From Gammaproteobacteria bacterium (GTDB lineage Bacteria; Pseudomonadota; Gammaproteobacteria; Tenderiales; Tenderiaceae), in contig JAJRWO010000254.1 of the NCBI GenBank assembly GCA_024276775.1, forward strand, positions 1-7,403: DNA of 7,403 nt. Direction: 5' to 3'. Below the pieces are notes generated by a model. That model searched no databases. It was not told the origin of the DNA and worked only from the letters and a program-made list of their open reading frames with translations. Made by a program: the position numbers and the translations under genes. Positions 1 through 6,474 of this stretch are shown in pieces (within the stretch, counting starts at the first letter, position 1; each line of letters opens with the position of its first letter).

Positions 1-339
1 GGGCAACGGCATTGATTTTAGCGCGGCGTGAGCTTGAATTTTACGTACGACTTCCTGGCAGCCTCCATCAGCATCCAGCACCTGAGACAGAAAAGCCCAA
101 AAGGTGTTCTCATAATTAAAAACACGGTGGCGACTAAATGAACCTTTTTTGGTTGGGCGTAAATACTTACCCGGAATAAAGCTGCCAAAACATTCACCAA
201 GCTGACTGAATGATTTTTGTTTCAGGCTGACTATCTTGTCAGCAAGTTTTTGGCGAGTAGAACGAGGGGTTCTACGGAGTGTTTGAAGGTGAAACCCAGG
301 CAGTAAAAACGTTTGATTTTGCATAGCAAATGATGCCAT
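1..339 (-). CDS. IS4-family transposase, N-terminal part (runs off left edge)
   Basis: The minus strand is open from an ATG at 339-337 to the left edge, giving 113 codons without a stop. The protein begins MASFAMQNQ, then has a basic stretch (RRTPRSTRQKLADKI). It continues with the conserved N-terminal signature of one IS4 transposase group, including FSRHRVFNYENTFWAFLSQ and VLDADGGCQEVVRKIQA, at about residues 73-105. In this family the N-terminal region precedes a DDE catalytic domain that performs cut-and-paste transposition; here the DDE part would lie beyond position 1. An alternative start is the ATG at 324-322. No clear ribosome binding site precedes either ATG. Family assignment rests on recall of the signature. 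Whether the element is intact cannot be judged from this window. Confidence 0.75.
   Translation of the reverse strand, partial: MASFAMQNQTFLLPGFHLQTLRRTPRSTRQKLADKIVSLKQKSFSQLGECFGSFIPGKYLRPTKKGSFSRHRVFNYENTFWAFLSQVLDADGGCQEVVRKIQAHAALKSMPLP
257..275. repeat. 7-bp inverted repeat inside the transposase 5' coding region
   Basis: GTAGAAC at 257-263 and GTTCTAC at 269-275 form perfect arms around a five-base loop. A third copy of GTAGAAC lies at 394-400, upstream of the transposase start. There it opens a second small hairpin (AACCC-TTC-GGGTT, 398-410). Such structures near an IS end can hinder transcription or translation entering from outside; that role is inference here. Confidence 0.35.
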
Positions 340-500
340 TTTTGCGGGGGTTTTTACGGCATAGATTTGATGCTGAGCGGACTTTCTATGTTCGTAGAAC
401 CCTTCGGGTTTCATTCAGCACTTCTTCGCTGACGCTCAGGACGCCCTTGCGAAACTATATATTCGTACAGCCTATCGCCCAGTTGCAAGATATTGGAGCT

Positions 501-1247
501 TCAGCCGAAACCCATTTCTTCCCTGGCAATTTCCTGTGCCTTGATGATTGTGTCAGCGAAATAATCCAGCCAAACGTTAACATCCAGGCCACCACGACTC
601 GCTTTCTCCAGTGACAGGTAATAGATTTTTTTATCCGCCTCTATCGCCGTGGTAAGACAAGCCGTGGTCGGATAACCGAGAGATTGCGATAGCGCATGGT
701 CAGTAATCGCCCTGCCGACTCGCCCATTATCATCATCGAAGCGATGAATAACTTCATCAAACCAAAGGCGTGCAATGCCTGCCCTGGCAATCTCTGGATG
801 CTTCTTGTCTTTATTTAAAGGACTGGTCAGGTTGTAGCAGTCGATGGATATCGCCATTTCATCAGGCACTTGAATCGCTAGCGGGGCTTCACAGTAAATC
901 TTTTCACAACCGTAAGAACCGCTCACTATTTGCATTGGCGAAGGATCGTTGCGGTATGCGCCTCGCAGAATAGACGTGTAACGTTGTTCCGAGACAGCCA
1001 TGGATTGCCACTTGCCCAGCAGTTCACGCGTCAGAGGTGTTTGCCAGTTCTGGCAAACGTCCACCAGCAGCAAAGCTGCCCCGGCTACTTTCTGGTCTGA
1101 GTTGTCCGGTAGCGTATCTGGTGTTACTAATATGGAGAGTAGCGATGACCTGGCCGATTCCCTGTCAAGATACTCACCCTCAATGGCGCTGGTTTTGATG
1201 GCCTCGGAAAGCATCAAATCGATCGTAGTATCCTCTTGAGACGCCAC
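501..1247 (-). pseudogene. Fic-family adenylyltransferase, N-terminally truncated, altered Fic motif
   Basis: Fic proteins transfer AMP from ATP to a hydroxyl side chain of a target protein. The 248-aa frame has the order expected of the DUF4172-type Fic group. An inhibitory-helix motif (S/T)xxxE(G/N) is seen as TSAIEG at residues 19-24. The substrate-flap region is GSYGCEKIYCEAP at about 110-122. The catalytic loop is HRFDDDNGRVGR at 168-179. The usual loop is HPFx(D/E)GNGRxxR: the catalytic His168, Phe170, the Mg-binding acidic residue Asp172 and Asn-Gly-Arg are kept, but Pro169 is Arg and the first Gly (173) is Asp. Family members are usually about 350-380 aa, so roughly 90-100 N-terminal residues are missing. 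The only start is a GTG at 1247-1245 without a clear ribosome binding site; the frame continues upstream to a stop at 1304-1302 with no ATG. The break faces an integrase fragment on the other strand. It is probably a decayed gene, though a short active protein cannot be excluded. Confidence 0.7.
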
Positions 1248-1286
1248 TTGACTGCGTCTTCTTTTGGAACGTGTTACCCGGAAAGA

Positions 1287-1484
1287 AAGCTCGGCGTGTT
1301 CTTACAGTATTACAACCATAGCCGCATTCATCAGCCTCTCGATGGAAACGCGCCTGATAAATACCCACAAAGCTTGGTAACTATTCCTGGATATCACACT
1401 GCAATGGACTTTTTCGGACGGCAGGTGCTGCATGAATTAGGAGTTCACCTAGGACAGGCAACACGGATAGCCTCTTGGTGATCT
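1287..1484 (+). pseudogene. Integrase-core (rve/DDE) transposase fragment
   Basis: The frame ending at the TGA at 1482-1484 contains KLGVFLQYYNHSRIHQPLDG, followed by NAPDKY. This matches the last conserved block of retroviral-integrase-type transposases (YYNxxRxHxxLxxxxP, as in IS3 and IS481 families), just after the catalytic Glu helix. Only about 65 codons remain. The catalytic Asp residues and the N-terminal HTH region are absent. The final 35 residues match nothing I recognise and may be read in a shifted frame. The open frame extends left to an ATG at 1236, but that part overlaps the fic sequence and is not transposase-like. This is a dead relic whose left edge coincides with the truncated end of the fic gene. 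Confidence 0.5.
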
Positions 1485-1633
1485 TCTAACCGGTTTTTCG
1501 GACAACGCTTACGCTTCCAGAAACTGGTTCTCTTCGCACATGGAGGTTATACTTCCGGCCTGCAAGAAAAATTAATAATGGTATTCGGTACCTATCCAGC
1601 AGACAGCTGCATACAATAATTTGGGGATTCAAC
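1485..1633 (+). promoter_or_regulatory. Leader region of the exported-protein cassette
   Basis: This 149-base gap holds the upstream region of the 1634 gene. GGGGA at 1623-1627 is a good ribosome binding site, six bases before the ATG, and fixes that start. A possible -10 (TATACT, within GGTTATACTTCC near 1545) is present, but I see no convincing -35, so no promoter is firmly assigned. The ten-base string TTTTTCGGAC at 1494-1503 also occurs at 1410-1419 and may be part of an old element end. Confidence 0.35.
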
Positions 1634-4069
1634 ATGCAAAAATCGCTGGCGCCAGCGAGGGCGCTCGTCCTGTTTTGTCTTCCAGCTCTCTTCGTGCTGT
1701 TCGCACTTGTTCCCGGCGCATCGCCCGAGCTTCACGCGGCACCAAAATCGGGTTCGGAAGCAGAAATCGAAGATGTCTTGCGCCAGCAACTTCCACCGAT
1801 CTTTGTCCTTGAAAGCTGGACCCGCAGCCTCGTCAAGCAGACGCAAAAGGGTCCGATTACCATTGACCAGTCGTCACTCGCAATTTCCGCCAGTCTCAAG
1901 GAGTCCCTGTACGTTGATACAGGCCGCAGGGAAGGTGGCAAAACCGTTATCCGTGTCAATAATAAAAAGGGTGAGGTCATCGAGTTGGAGGGCATCAGCG
2001 TGGTTGCGCAAGCACCCACCATGGGCATCAACCAGGTTCAGGTCATACTAAAGCCTATGCCTCAGGACAAGGCAGGGGTGCAATTGAGCCGCTTCGCTGC
2101 CGGTACTTTCATCATCAGTGACGAGGTTCCGGGCATTGTCGTGGACAGTCACGAAGCCAGCTCGCAGACTACCGCCGAGGCCAAACCGGCGCAACAGCAA
2201 GCCTCAGCCAGCGTTTCCTCTGCACCCGGCGTAATTCAAGAACTCTGGAGCGAATTCGGACCCAATGGCGAAATCTGGGGCCGGGAAACCTACAACGCTT
2301 ACCAGGGCACGCCGGTCGTGCTGCGCAATCTCAAGATGGTCAATGCACAGACGCTGGAAGGCATCCTCGACCGGCCCAGCCAGGGCCTGAGTAACGCCTT
2401 CGTCCTCATGGGCACGGACAGTAGTCTTACCTTGCGGATTCAACCCGCAAACCCGGCCAACAAGGGAACACCCGCCACCCTGTACAGGGTGGCGCTGGAA
2501 GACAAGCAACTGGTGGTCAGGCTCGGCCCGGTGATTCCCCTGAGCCAGGCAGAGAGCACCATACTGCGGAAGCGTTTTGTACAGGAAAAAATGCCCTGGA
2601 AGTTCACGGGTGATATCTCCGATTACGCGCAGCTGGGCAACAAGTTGATCAACGTGAACAGTCTCGAACTGGTTAGCGACCGTTGGGGCAATCGCCCGCT
2701 CGCGTCGGTAAAGAACCTGCCGGAGCGTTTCTGGGCAATGGACAGCAATTACGAACTCAGTGTCATGCCCTTCGGCGCTTACCGCGCCAGCGTGGTACAC
2801 ACTGATGATCCCAAACAGGTTTCGCTTACCCCGTTGGCAAGTGCCGAGGCTAAAACCTGGGTATCGTCAGATCTGTCGCGCTATATCAGTCTGAAACAGG
2901 GTGATGTCTGGGCCGGTACGCTGGATTGGCAGGCAGGCACCGCCAGTGCAGCGCAAAATCTGACCGACATCGGTGTGCTGAATAATATTGATCCCATCGC
3001 CTGGTGTGAACAGCATGTCTTCTTTTTCAATCCGCAAGGATCGGACAAACCCATCCTGCGTGTTAACACACAAAGCGGTGAACTGAAGGAAATGGCGAAG
3101 ACAAAGGCTCTCAACAAGGCCCAGGGCAGCCCCGATGGCTGTTTTCTTTTCGCCAGTGACGGACGCATGGTGCATTCGGCGCAGGGTGCCAAAAGCGACC
3201 TGTATGTCGTGGATCTTCGCAGTCTCGACGAGTTTACGCTGGATGCCAGCTTTGACAGGCGTGTCTTTGTCGGCACGCAGAAGCAGCCGGCCATGGCACA
3301 GGCTGTCATGGCGCAGTCCTGGGTCGGGCGTGGCTTGTTCTGGAGTTCACGGCAGCAAAGCTGGTTTGATCTGGGCAACCGGAAGCGCATCAACCCACAT
3401 GAGTTTGCCAAGGTCGCTGAAGAACTGCCCTATACCATACAACCGGCCGATATGTTACCGATCCCCGGTGGTCGTTATGTGGAGGTCAGCTACCAGGGCT
3501 TCACGAAATCAGCCATCGGGCAACCCAAGCAGATCAGGAAGCGCTACCGGCTTGATCGGCTGCAAGGCGCAGCCGTATCCTTGCCGCTGCATCGCGAGGC
3601 CAACGCGCCCAGCACCAATATGGGTATTGTCTGGGTCGACGAAAACCGCTATGTTTACCCGCGCCGCAAGGGTGACCTGGATGAACTGGGCACCTGGCTC
3701 TATGATATTCACAGCAAAAAGCACACGCGTCTGAGCCGCTTTTACGCCGACCAGAAAATTTATGCGCAGAACCGTGCTTTTACCTCTGCGGCTCAGGCCG
3801 CCTGGTCTACACCCCTGTATCTCGATGCGGCTTACCTGGTGCTGGCGGACAAGAACCGCATTCTGTTCAGTACCACGCGAGGTAATTTGCAGGAACTGGT
3901 CAGTGTCTCGCTGGATGGCAAGGAACTGGCGCGCAAGCCGGTGCCAGGGGGGAATATTTCGGGAGGCACGCATAACCGGTTACGGCGACTGCACCCTTAT
4001 GAGATCAACCTGCCCTTCACGCAACGTGACCGGCTGGGCAAACCTGGAGCCGAAGCCTCCTCACGGTAA
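1634..4069 (+). CDS. Large exported protein of unknown function, possible C-terminal beta-propeller
   Basis: I do not recognise this 811-aa protein. The start is fixed by GGGGA six bases upstream. Residues 1-36 look like a Sec signal peptide: MQKSLAPAR, a hydrophobic core LVLFCLPALFVLFALV, then cleavage near LHAA-PKS, so the product should reach the periplasm or beyond. Residues about 40-170 form one predicted beta-rich block. Residues about 173-199 are a low-complexity Ala/Ser/Gln/Thr linker (EAKPAQQQASASVSSAP). Residues about 200-400 form a second block. From about 400 there are repeated strand-turn elements such as LRVNTQSGEL, GSPDGCFLFASDGRM, DLYVVDLRS, TWLYDIHSKKHTRL and LVSVSLDGKEL, which recall TolB or WD40-like propeller blades. 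The mature part has only two cysteines (458 and 503). No catalytic motif or membrane anchor was seen. The neighbour 69 bases downstream is also exported, suggesting one operon. Its GC content is visibly higher than that of the flanks. The propeller call is inference. Confidence 0.85.
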   Translation: MQKSLAPARALVLFCLPALFVLFALVPGASPELHAAPKSGSEAEIEDVLRQQLPPIFVLESWTRSLVKQTQKGPITIDQSSLAISASLKESLYVDTGRREGGKTVIRVNNKKGEVIELEGISVVAQAPTMGINQVQVILKPMPQDKAGVQLSRFAAGTFIISDEVPGIVVDSHEASSQTTAEAKPAQQQASASVSSAPGVIQELWSEFGPNGEIWGRETYNAYQGTPVVLRNLKMVNAQTLEGILDRPSQGLSNAFVLMGTDSSLTLRIQPANPANKGTPATLYRVALEDKQLVVRLGPVIPLSQAESTILRKRFVQEKMPWKFTGDISDYAQLGNKLINVNSLELVSDRWGNRPLASVKNLPERFWAMDSNYELSVMPFGAYRASVVHTDDPKQVSLTPLASAEAKTWVSSDLSRYISLKQGDVWAGTLDWQAGTASAAQNLTDIGVLNNIDPIAWCEQHVFFFNPQGSDKPILRVNTQSGELKEMAKTKALNKAQGSPDGCFLFASDGRMVHSAQGAKSDLYVVDLRSLDEFTLDASFDRRVFVGTQKQPAMAQAVMAQSWVGRGLFWSSRQQSWFDLGNRKRINPHEFAKVAEELPYTIQPADMLPIPGGRYVEVSYQGFTKSAIGQPKQIRKRYRLDRLQGAAVSLPLHREANAPSTNMGIVWVDENRYVYPRRKGDLDELGTWLYDIHSKKHTRLSRFYADQKIYAQNRAFTSAAQAAWSTPLYLDAAYLVLADKNRILFSTTRGNLQELVSVSLDGKELARKPVPGGNISGGTHNRLRRLHPYEINLPFTQRDRLGKPGAEASSR

Positions 4070-4138
4070 TACCCTGGGTTGGATACACAAAAGCACCCGC
4101 TTACCTATACCTATTAACCCGGAATTACAGGAGAAGTC

Positions 4139-4693
4139 ATGAACAAAATCACCAGAGGCTTGACCGCAGCCTGTCTGCTGTTTGGGGGGTATTTAGCCAT
4201 ACCGGCGCTGGCTCATACCGACGCAATCACTCGCGAAGCTGCACAACCATCCGTGCAGTCTCCGGCCGAACCGGAGCAGCCATCCCGTACCGATGCCGTC
4301 AGCAAAGAAGCCGGGAAGGTCAAGGCCTGGTGCTATAAAAAGCCCGATGTCAGGAGAAACTACAACTGTGAATGCGTTGCCGATCGATTTATTGTGGAGC
4401 GTCAGGCCGACCCGGTCGCAGGTAAGGATGCGCTTCTTTCACGGATTATAATCGTGAACCAATGTCCAAATCTGGAAGGGATCCAGGCGAATGGATACAA
4501 GCAGTGCATTGTCGGTAGTGGTACACCCGGGTTCAGTACAAACGGCAACGAGGTGGAAACCTATTGCCAGTGTGTCGGTAAGCGGGTTGCCAAGAATATT
4601 TCCGAACATAAAGGCAAACTGGGACCAAAACGACGGGGTAGTTATAGATACTCCGCCAATATGTACTGCCGCAAGGCGGAGGCTTACAGATAA
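4139..4693 (+). CDS. Small exported protein with two four-cysteine modules, function unknown
   Basis: This is a 184-aa protein that I do not recognise. AGGAG at 4129-4133 lies five bases before the ATG and supports the start. The signal peptide is residues 1-25 (hydrophobic core to PALA, cleavage before HTDA). Residues 26-60 are a Pro/Ala/Glu-rich spacer. The rest contains eight cysteines (65, 77, 79, 109 and 123, 143, 145, 177) that fall into two similar units, Cx11CxCx29C and Cx19CxCx31C. The CxC segments also match in surrounding sequence (YNCECVADRFIVER and TYCQCVGKRVAKNI). This suggests an internal duplication, with each unit stabilised by two disulfides in the periplasm or outside the cell. 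The C-terminal unit is Lys/Arg-rich. It probably shares a transcript with the 811-aa gene upstream (69-base gap, no terminator seen). The opening residues resemble those of the broken gene at 4769, so a small paralogous family was present here. Confidence 0.85.
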   Translation: MNKITRGLTAACLLFGGYLAIPALAHTDAITREAAQPSVQSPAEPEQPSRTDAVSKEAGKVKAWCYKKPDVRRNYNCECVADRFIVERQADPVAGKDALLSRIIIVNQCPNLEGIQANGYKQCIVGSGTPGFSTNGNEVETYCQCVGKRVAKNISEHKGKLGPKRRGSYRYSANMYCRKAEAYR

Positions 4694-4704
4694 GAGCGCT
4701 CTGG

Positions 4705-4734
4705 TTGAAAGGCCAAAGTGCCGTAGAATATAAT
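4705..4734 (+). promoter_or_regulatory. Sigma-70 type promoter for the 4769 gene
   Basis: TTGAAA at 4705-4710 and TATAAT at 4729-4734 are separated by 18 bases. This is five of six matches at -35 and a perfect -10. Transcription would start near 4741, about 28 bases before the ATG at 4769. It lies in the 75-base gap after the cysteine-rich gene, so the interrupted third gene could be expressed on its own, and transcription could also enter the IS remnant. Confidence 0.6.
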
Positions 4735-4768
4735 GCAGAAGAAACAGCAACGCTTAACAGGGCGCTAT

Positions 4769-4879
4769 ATGAATAAACTAACCCGATATTTGACCTCGGC
4801 TTGTCTTATCCTTGCAGGCTGCGCATCGACCGGCGCAGTACTGGCCGATGATGCCTCGTCCATTGTCAACAACAACTGA
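4769..4879 (+). pseudogene. Lipoprotein gene cut after the signal peptide by an IS end
   Basis: The ATG at 4769 follows a weak AGGG and opens 36 codons. The product begins MNKLTRYLTSACLILAGCAS, with a lipobox-like LAGC (Cys18), the signal for lipid attachment by the lipoprotein pathway; a second possible cleavage site is VLA-DD. Eleven of the first 20 residues equal those of the 184-aa protein upstream (MNKITRGLTAACLL), so this was a paralogue. The stop codon TGA (4877-4879) is the first three bases of the IS-type terminal repeat that starts at 4877, so the original reading frame was interrupted there. No continuation of the gene is visible to the right. It has its own promoter at 4705-4734. 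An intact 36-aa peptide gene is a less likely reading. Confidence 0.6.
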
Positions 4880-5100
4880 AAACTGAGCCACTCCACCAGG
4901 TGAAAAGTGAGCCAGTACTATTTAATTAAGGCGCTGGTATCCCCCATTAATCCGGCCTGCTTTTTCTCTTTAGGGATGTGTGCGTAACTACAGGACTCGC
5001 ATGAAAATGGAGAGGGTCTATGGCCGCTAATAGTCAGCGACCTGTTTGGAAAAATGGGTGGTTTTCTGCCTGTCGGGCTCAACTGTTGAGCCCATGGCAT
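4877..5100 (-). mobile_element. IS21-like element end, remnant
   Basis: Two near-identical 16-base direct repeats, TGAAAACTGAGCCACT (4877-4892) and TGAAAAGTGAGCCAGT (4901-4916), differ at two positions and have a 24-base period. Multiple terminal repeats of this kind, beginning with TG, are characteristic of IS21-family ends. Two bases further in, a minus-strand reading frame ends (stop at 4920-4918) with KEKKQAGLMGDTSALIK. This is the position expected for the tail of an element gene, but I do not recognise the tail. The inner boundary is uncertain: the frame is open to 5100. No second end, and no istA or istB core, is present, so most of the element has been deleted. Confidence 0.5.
5075..5093. 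repeat. Perfect 19-base palindrome
   Basis: GGGCTCAACTGTTGAGCCC reads the same on both strands except for its central base, giving two nine-base arms. It is not followed by a T-run on either strand, so it is a poor intrinsic terminator. It could be an operator or a relic of a mobile element. It lies at the inner end of the IS21-like debris. Confidence 0.45.
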
Positions 5101-5779
5101 GACACCCTTGGCTCTTACATGACTGACTTGTCATTATTTTCGGTTATGGGAGGAATACTCTACTGTAAGCCTCATGAATATCAAGTTCATCAGCGGAACG
5201 AAATACCACAGATTTAGTCTGAGAAACAGCGCCTGCCACTCTGCTAACCTCAGCTAAACACCTCATCGCAAGGATTCAATTATGTTGCCGTTGCTGGACC
5301 GAGCTTGAACATTCATTTTCACATGCTGTTTCTTGACGGTGTTAAAGCAATATATTACATGTAGTTAGACTTGAATTACCAGTCGATGCCTGTCAGTAAT
5401 TGTGACTTGATCAACAGGTTACTCAAGGTCAGGGATGGCATGGTATTTCTTCACAGTCATGATAGCGGCAAGCGCAATACTATGGTTTATACCATGGAGA
5501 ATGGCTGCTAACCGCTGCCAGCCAGAGCCGTGTGATGTCAGACAAAAACCGGGGAAACTTGGGAGACTTAGAGAAACATGGGATTACAGATCGTTAGGCC
5601 TGAATTGCCGGGGGTGCCAGACATTGTCTGCCAGTACCGGTCACTCCCACTCTATTATTGATAAGCCATCTTTAACTCATTCCATTTTCAGTGCTATAGT
5701 TGCTAGGCCACTTGGCTAACTGTCCCGGGCGACTCCTCTCCTGGCGCAAGCCAGTGATGAATCCGGGGTTTCCTATCCC
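5101..5779. other. Non-coding stretch with element debris and an att-like repeat
   Basis: About 680 bases hold no gene I can defend. Short frames exist at 5020-5217 and 5435-5719 (plus). The second begins with a hydrophobic run (MAWYFFTVMIAASAILW) preceded by AAGG, but its later part is cysteine-rich, low-quality sequence running through the att-like repeat at 5640, so it is not called. Visible structure includes the inverted repeat CAGAC-ATT-GTCTG at 5618-5630, ten bases before that repeat. There are also two TACCATG-type motifs (5439-5445 inverted and 5490-5496 direct). Confidence 0.5.
5640..5652 (+). repeat. Distal copy of guaA 3'-end sequence (candidate attachment site)
   Basis: GTCACTCCCACTC is identical to 6954-6966, where it forms the last codons and stop of guaA (Glu-Trp-Glu-stop on the minus strand). 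Here, too, the minus strand would read IIEWE-stop. The 3' end of guaA is a known target of island integrases, and a direct repeat of this sequence is the usual mark of insertion. The copies are in the same orientation, 1314 bases apart. Confidence 0.6.
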
Positions 5780-6061
5780 CTACGCTGCCAGTTCAATTCG
5801 GATATTCTTGCCTAGTGCCTTGGCTGCACGCTCCAGGGTCAACAGCGTCACCGAAGGATTGTCAGGGTCGAGCAGTCGCTCCAATGCAGAGCGGCTGGTT
5901 TTCATCCGCTTCGCCAGTTGTGTCTTGTTCAGCTTCTGTTCCTTCATCAGCGCCTTGAGTTGGAAGGTAATCACACGCTTGACGGCGATGGTTTCCGCTT
6001 CCGCAAGCACACCTTCCTCCCCCAGAAAATCGTCGAAGCTACTGCCAATGTGTTTACTCAT
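5780..6061 (-). CDS. XRE-family antitoxin of a type II toxin-antitoxin pair
   Basis: This is a 93-aa protein. The start is the ATG at 6061-6059, one base after the toxin stop. GGAGA (6072-6068), lying inside the toxin's 3' end, is its ribosome binding site; this is preferred over an upstream in-frame ATG at 6145 inside the toxin gene. The N-terminus (MSKHIGSSFDDFLGEEGVL) is typical of antitoxins paired with Gp49-like toxins. Residues about 45-66 (NKTQLAKRMKTSRSALERLL) are a helix-turn-helix, followed by LLTLERAAKALGKNIRIEL. In this family the protein binds and neutralises the toxin and represses the shared operon promoter. The toxin-first order is that of HigBA-type modules. Confidence 0.85.
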   Translation of the reverse strand: MSKHIGSSFDDFLGEEGVLAEAETIAVKRVITFQLKALMKEQKLNKTQLAKRMKTSRSALERLLDPDNPSVTLLTLERAAKALGKNIRIELAA

Positions 6062-6062
6062 A

Positions 6063-6407
6063 TCATTTCTCCAAATTAGCTTTGCGTTCTTTGGCCAGTT
6101 GCAAATCAGCTTGTGGCGTCTTCTCGGACTTCTTGATAAAGCCATGCAACAGAATCATCCGGTCGCCTATTACCGTAAACAAGATTCGTGCAATACGCTG
6201 ATCAAGCCGACATCTGATTTCCCAGAGTCCGGGACCCATTTTTCGCACCACTGGCATCCCGATAGGCCAACCATATTGAACCGTCTTAATATCGCCACCA
6301 ATTGTCTTTTTGTCCTGTTTGTTCAGACCCTGCAACCACGCACGAACCGGTTCATTTCCCGACTCCGTCCGGTAAAAAACCACTTCAAGAGGCATATCGG
6401 CATCCAT
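6063..6407 (-). CDS. Gp49-like (RelE/ParE/HigB superfamily) toxin
   Basis: This is a 114-aa protein of the phage-derived Gp49-like family (RelE superfamily). Members of this superfamily usually cleave mRNA at the ribosome and arrest growth unless neutralised. Recognisable parts are VVFYRTESGNEPVRAWL (9-25), the core MGPGLWEIRCRL (57-68), RIARILFTVIGDRMILLHGF (71-90), and the basic tail KKSEKTPQADLQLAKERKANL (92-112). Length is normal and the gene looks intact. Two starts are possible, ATG at 6407 and ATG at 6395 (MPLEVVFY, closer to usual family starts); neither has a strong ribosome binding site, consistent with low toxin translation. It is translationally linked to the antitoxin (one-base gap). 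A near-palindrome ACCATATTTGGT at 6420-6431, just upstream, could be the operator; no clear -35/-10 pair was assigned. Confidence 0.88.
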   Translation of the reverse strand: MDADMPLEVVFYRTESGNEPVRAWLQGLNKQDKKTIGGDIKTVQYGWPIGMPVVRKMGPGLWEIRCRLDQRIARILFTVIGDRMILLHGFIKKSEKTPQADLQLAKERKANLEK

Positions 6408-6474
6408 ATGAAAAACCGTACCATATTTGGTGCAATTCGCAAACCTTCGCGCACCCGTTCACAAGACAGAACAT

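Noticed and set aside
18..200. 60-aa minus-strand frame
   Set aside because: It overlaps the IS4 transposase in another frame. The transposase frame carries the family signature.
2204..2800. 198-aa minus-strand frame inside the 811-aa gene
   Set aside because: The plus-strand gene has a signal peptide, a ribosome binding site and full length. The antisense frame has no recognisable motif and follows from high GC content.
2881..3411. 176-aa minus-strand frame inside the 811-aa gene
   Set aside because: Cysteine- and serine-rich shadow with no start signal or family motif.
3135..3734. 199-aa plus-strand frame overlapping the 811-aa gene
   Set aside because: It is out of frame with the long gene, rich in Arg, Trp and Ser as expected for a shifted frame, and has no ribosome binding site.
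4695..4702. GAGCGCTC palindrome just after the 184-aa gene as a terminator
   Set aside because: The stem is four bases with no loop and no T-run follows.
5020..5217. 65-aa plus-strand frame
   Set aside because: It runs through the 19-base palindrome in IS debris and has no recognisable domain.
5593..5599. GTTAGGC as part of an integron attC site
   Set aside because: No matching RYYYAAC partner or fold was found at a suitable distance.
5435..5719. 94-aa plus-strand frame with a hydrophobic start
   Set aside because: The first 20 residues could be a membrane segment and AAGG lies upstream, but the rest is unstructured and passes through the att-like repeat. Support is too weak to call.
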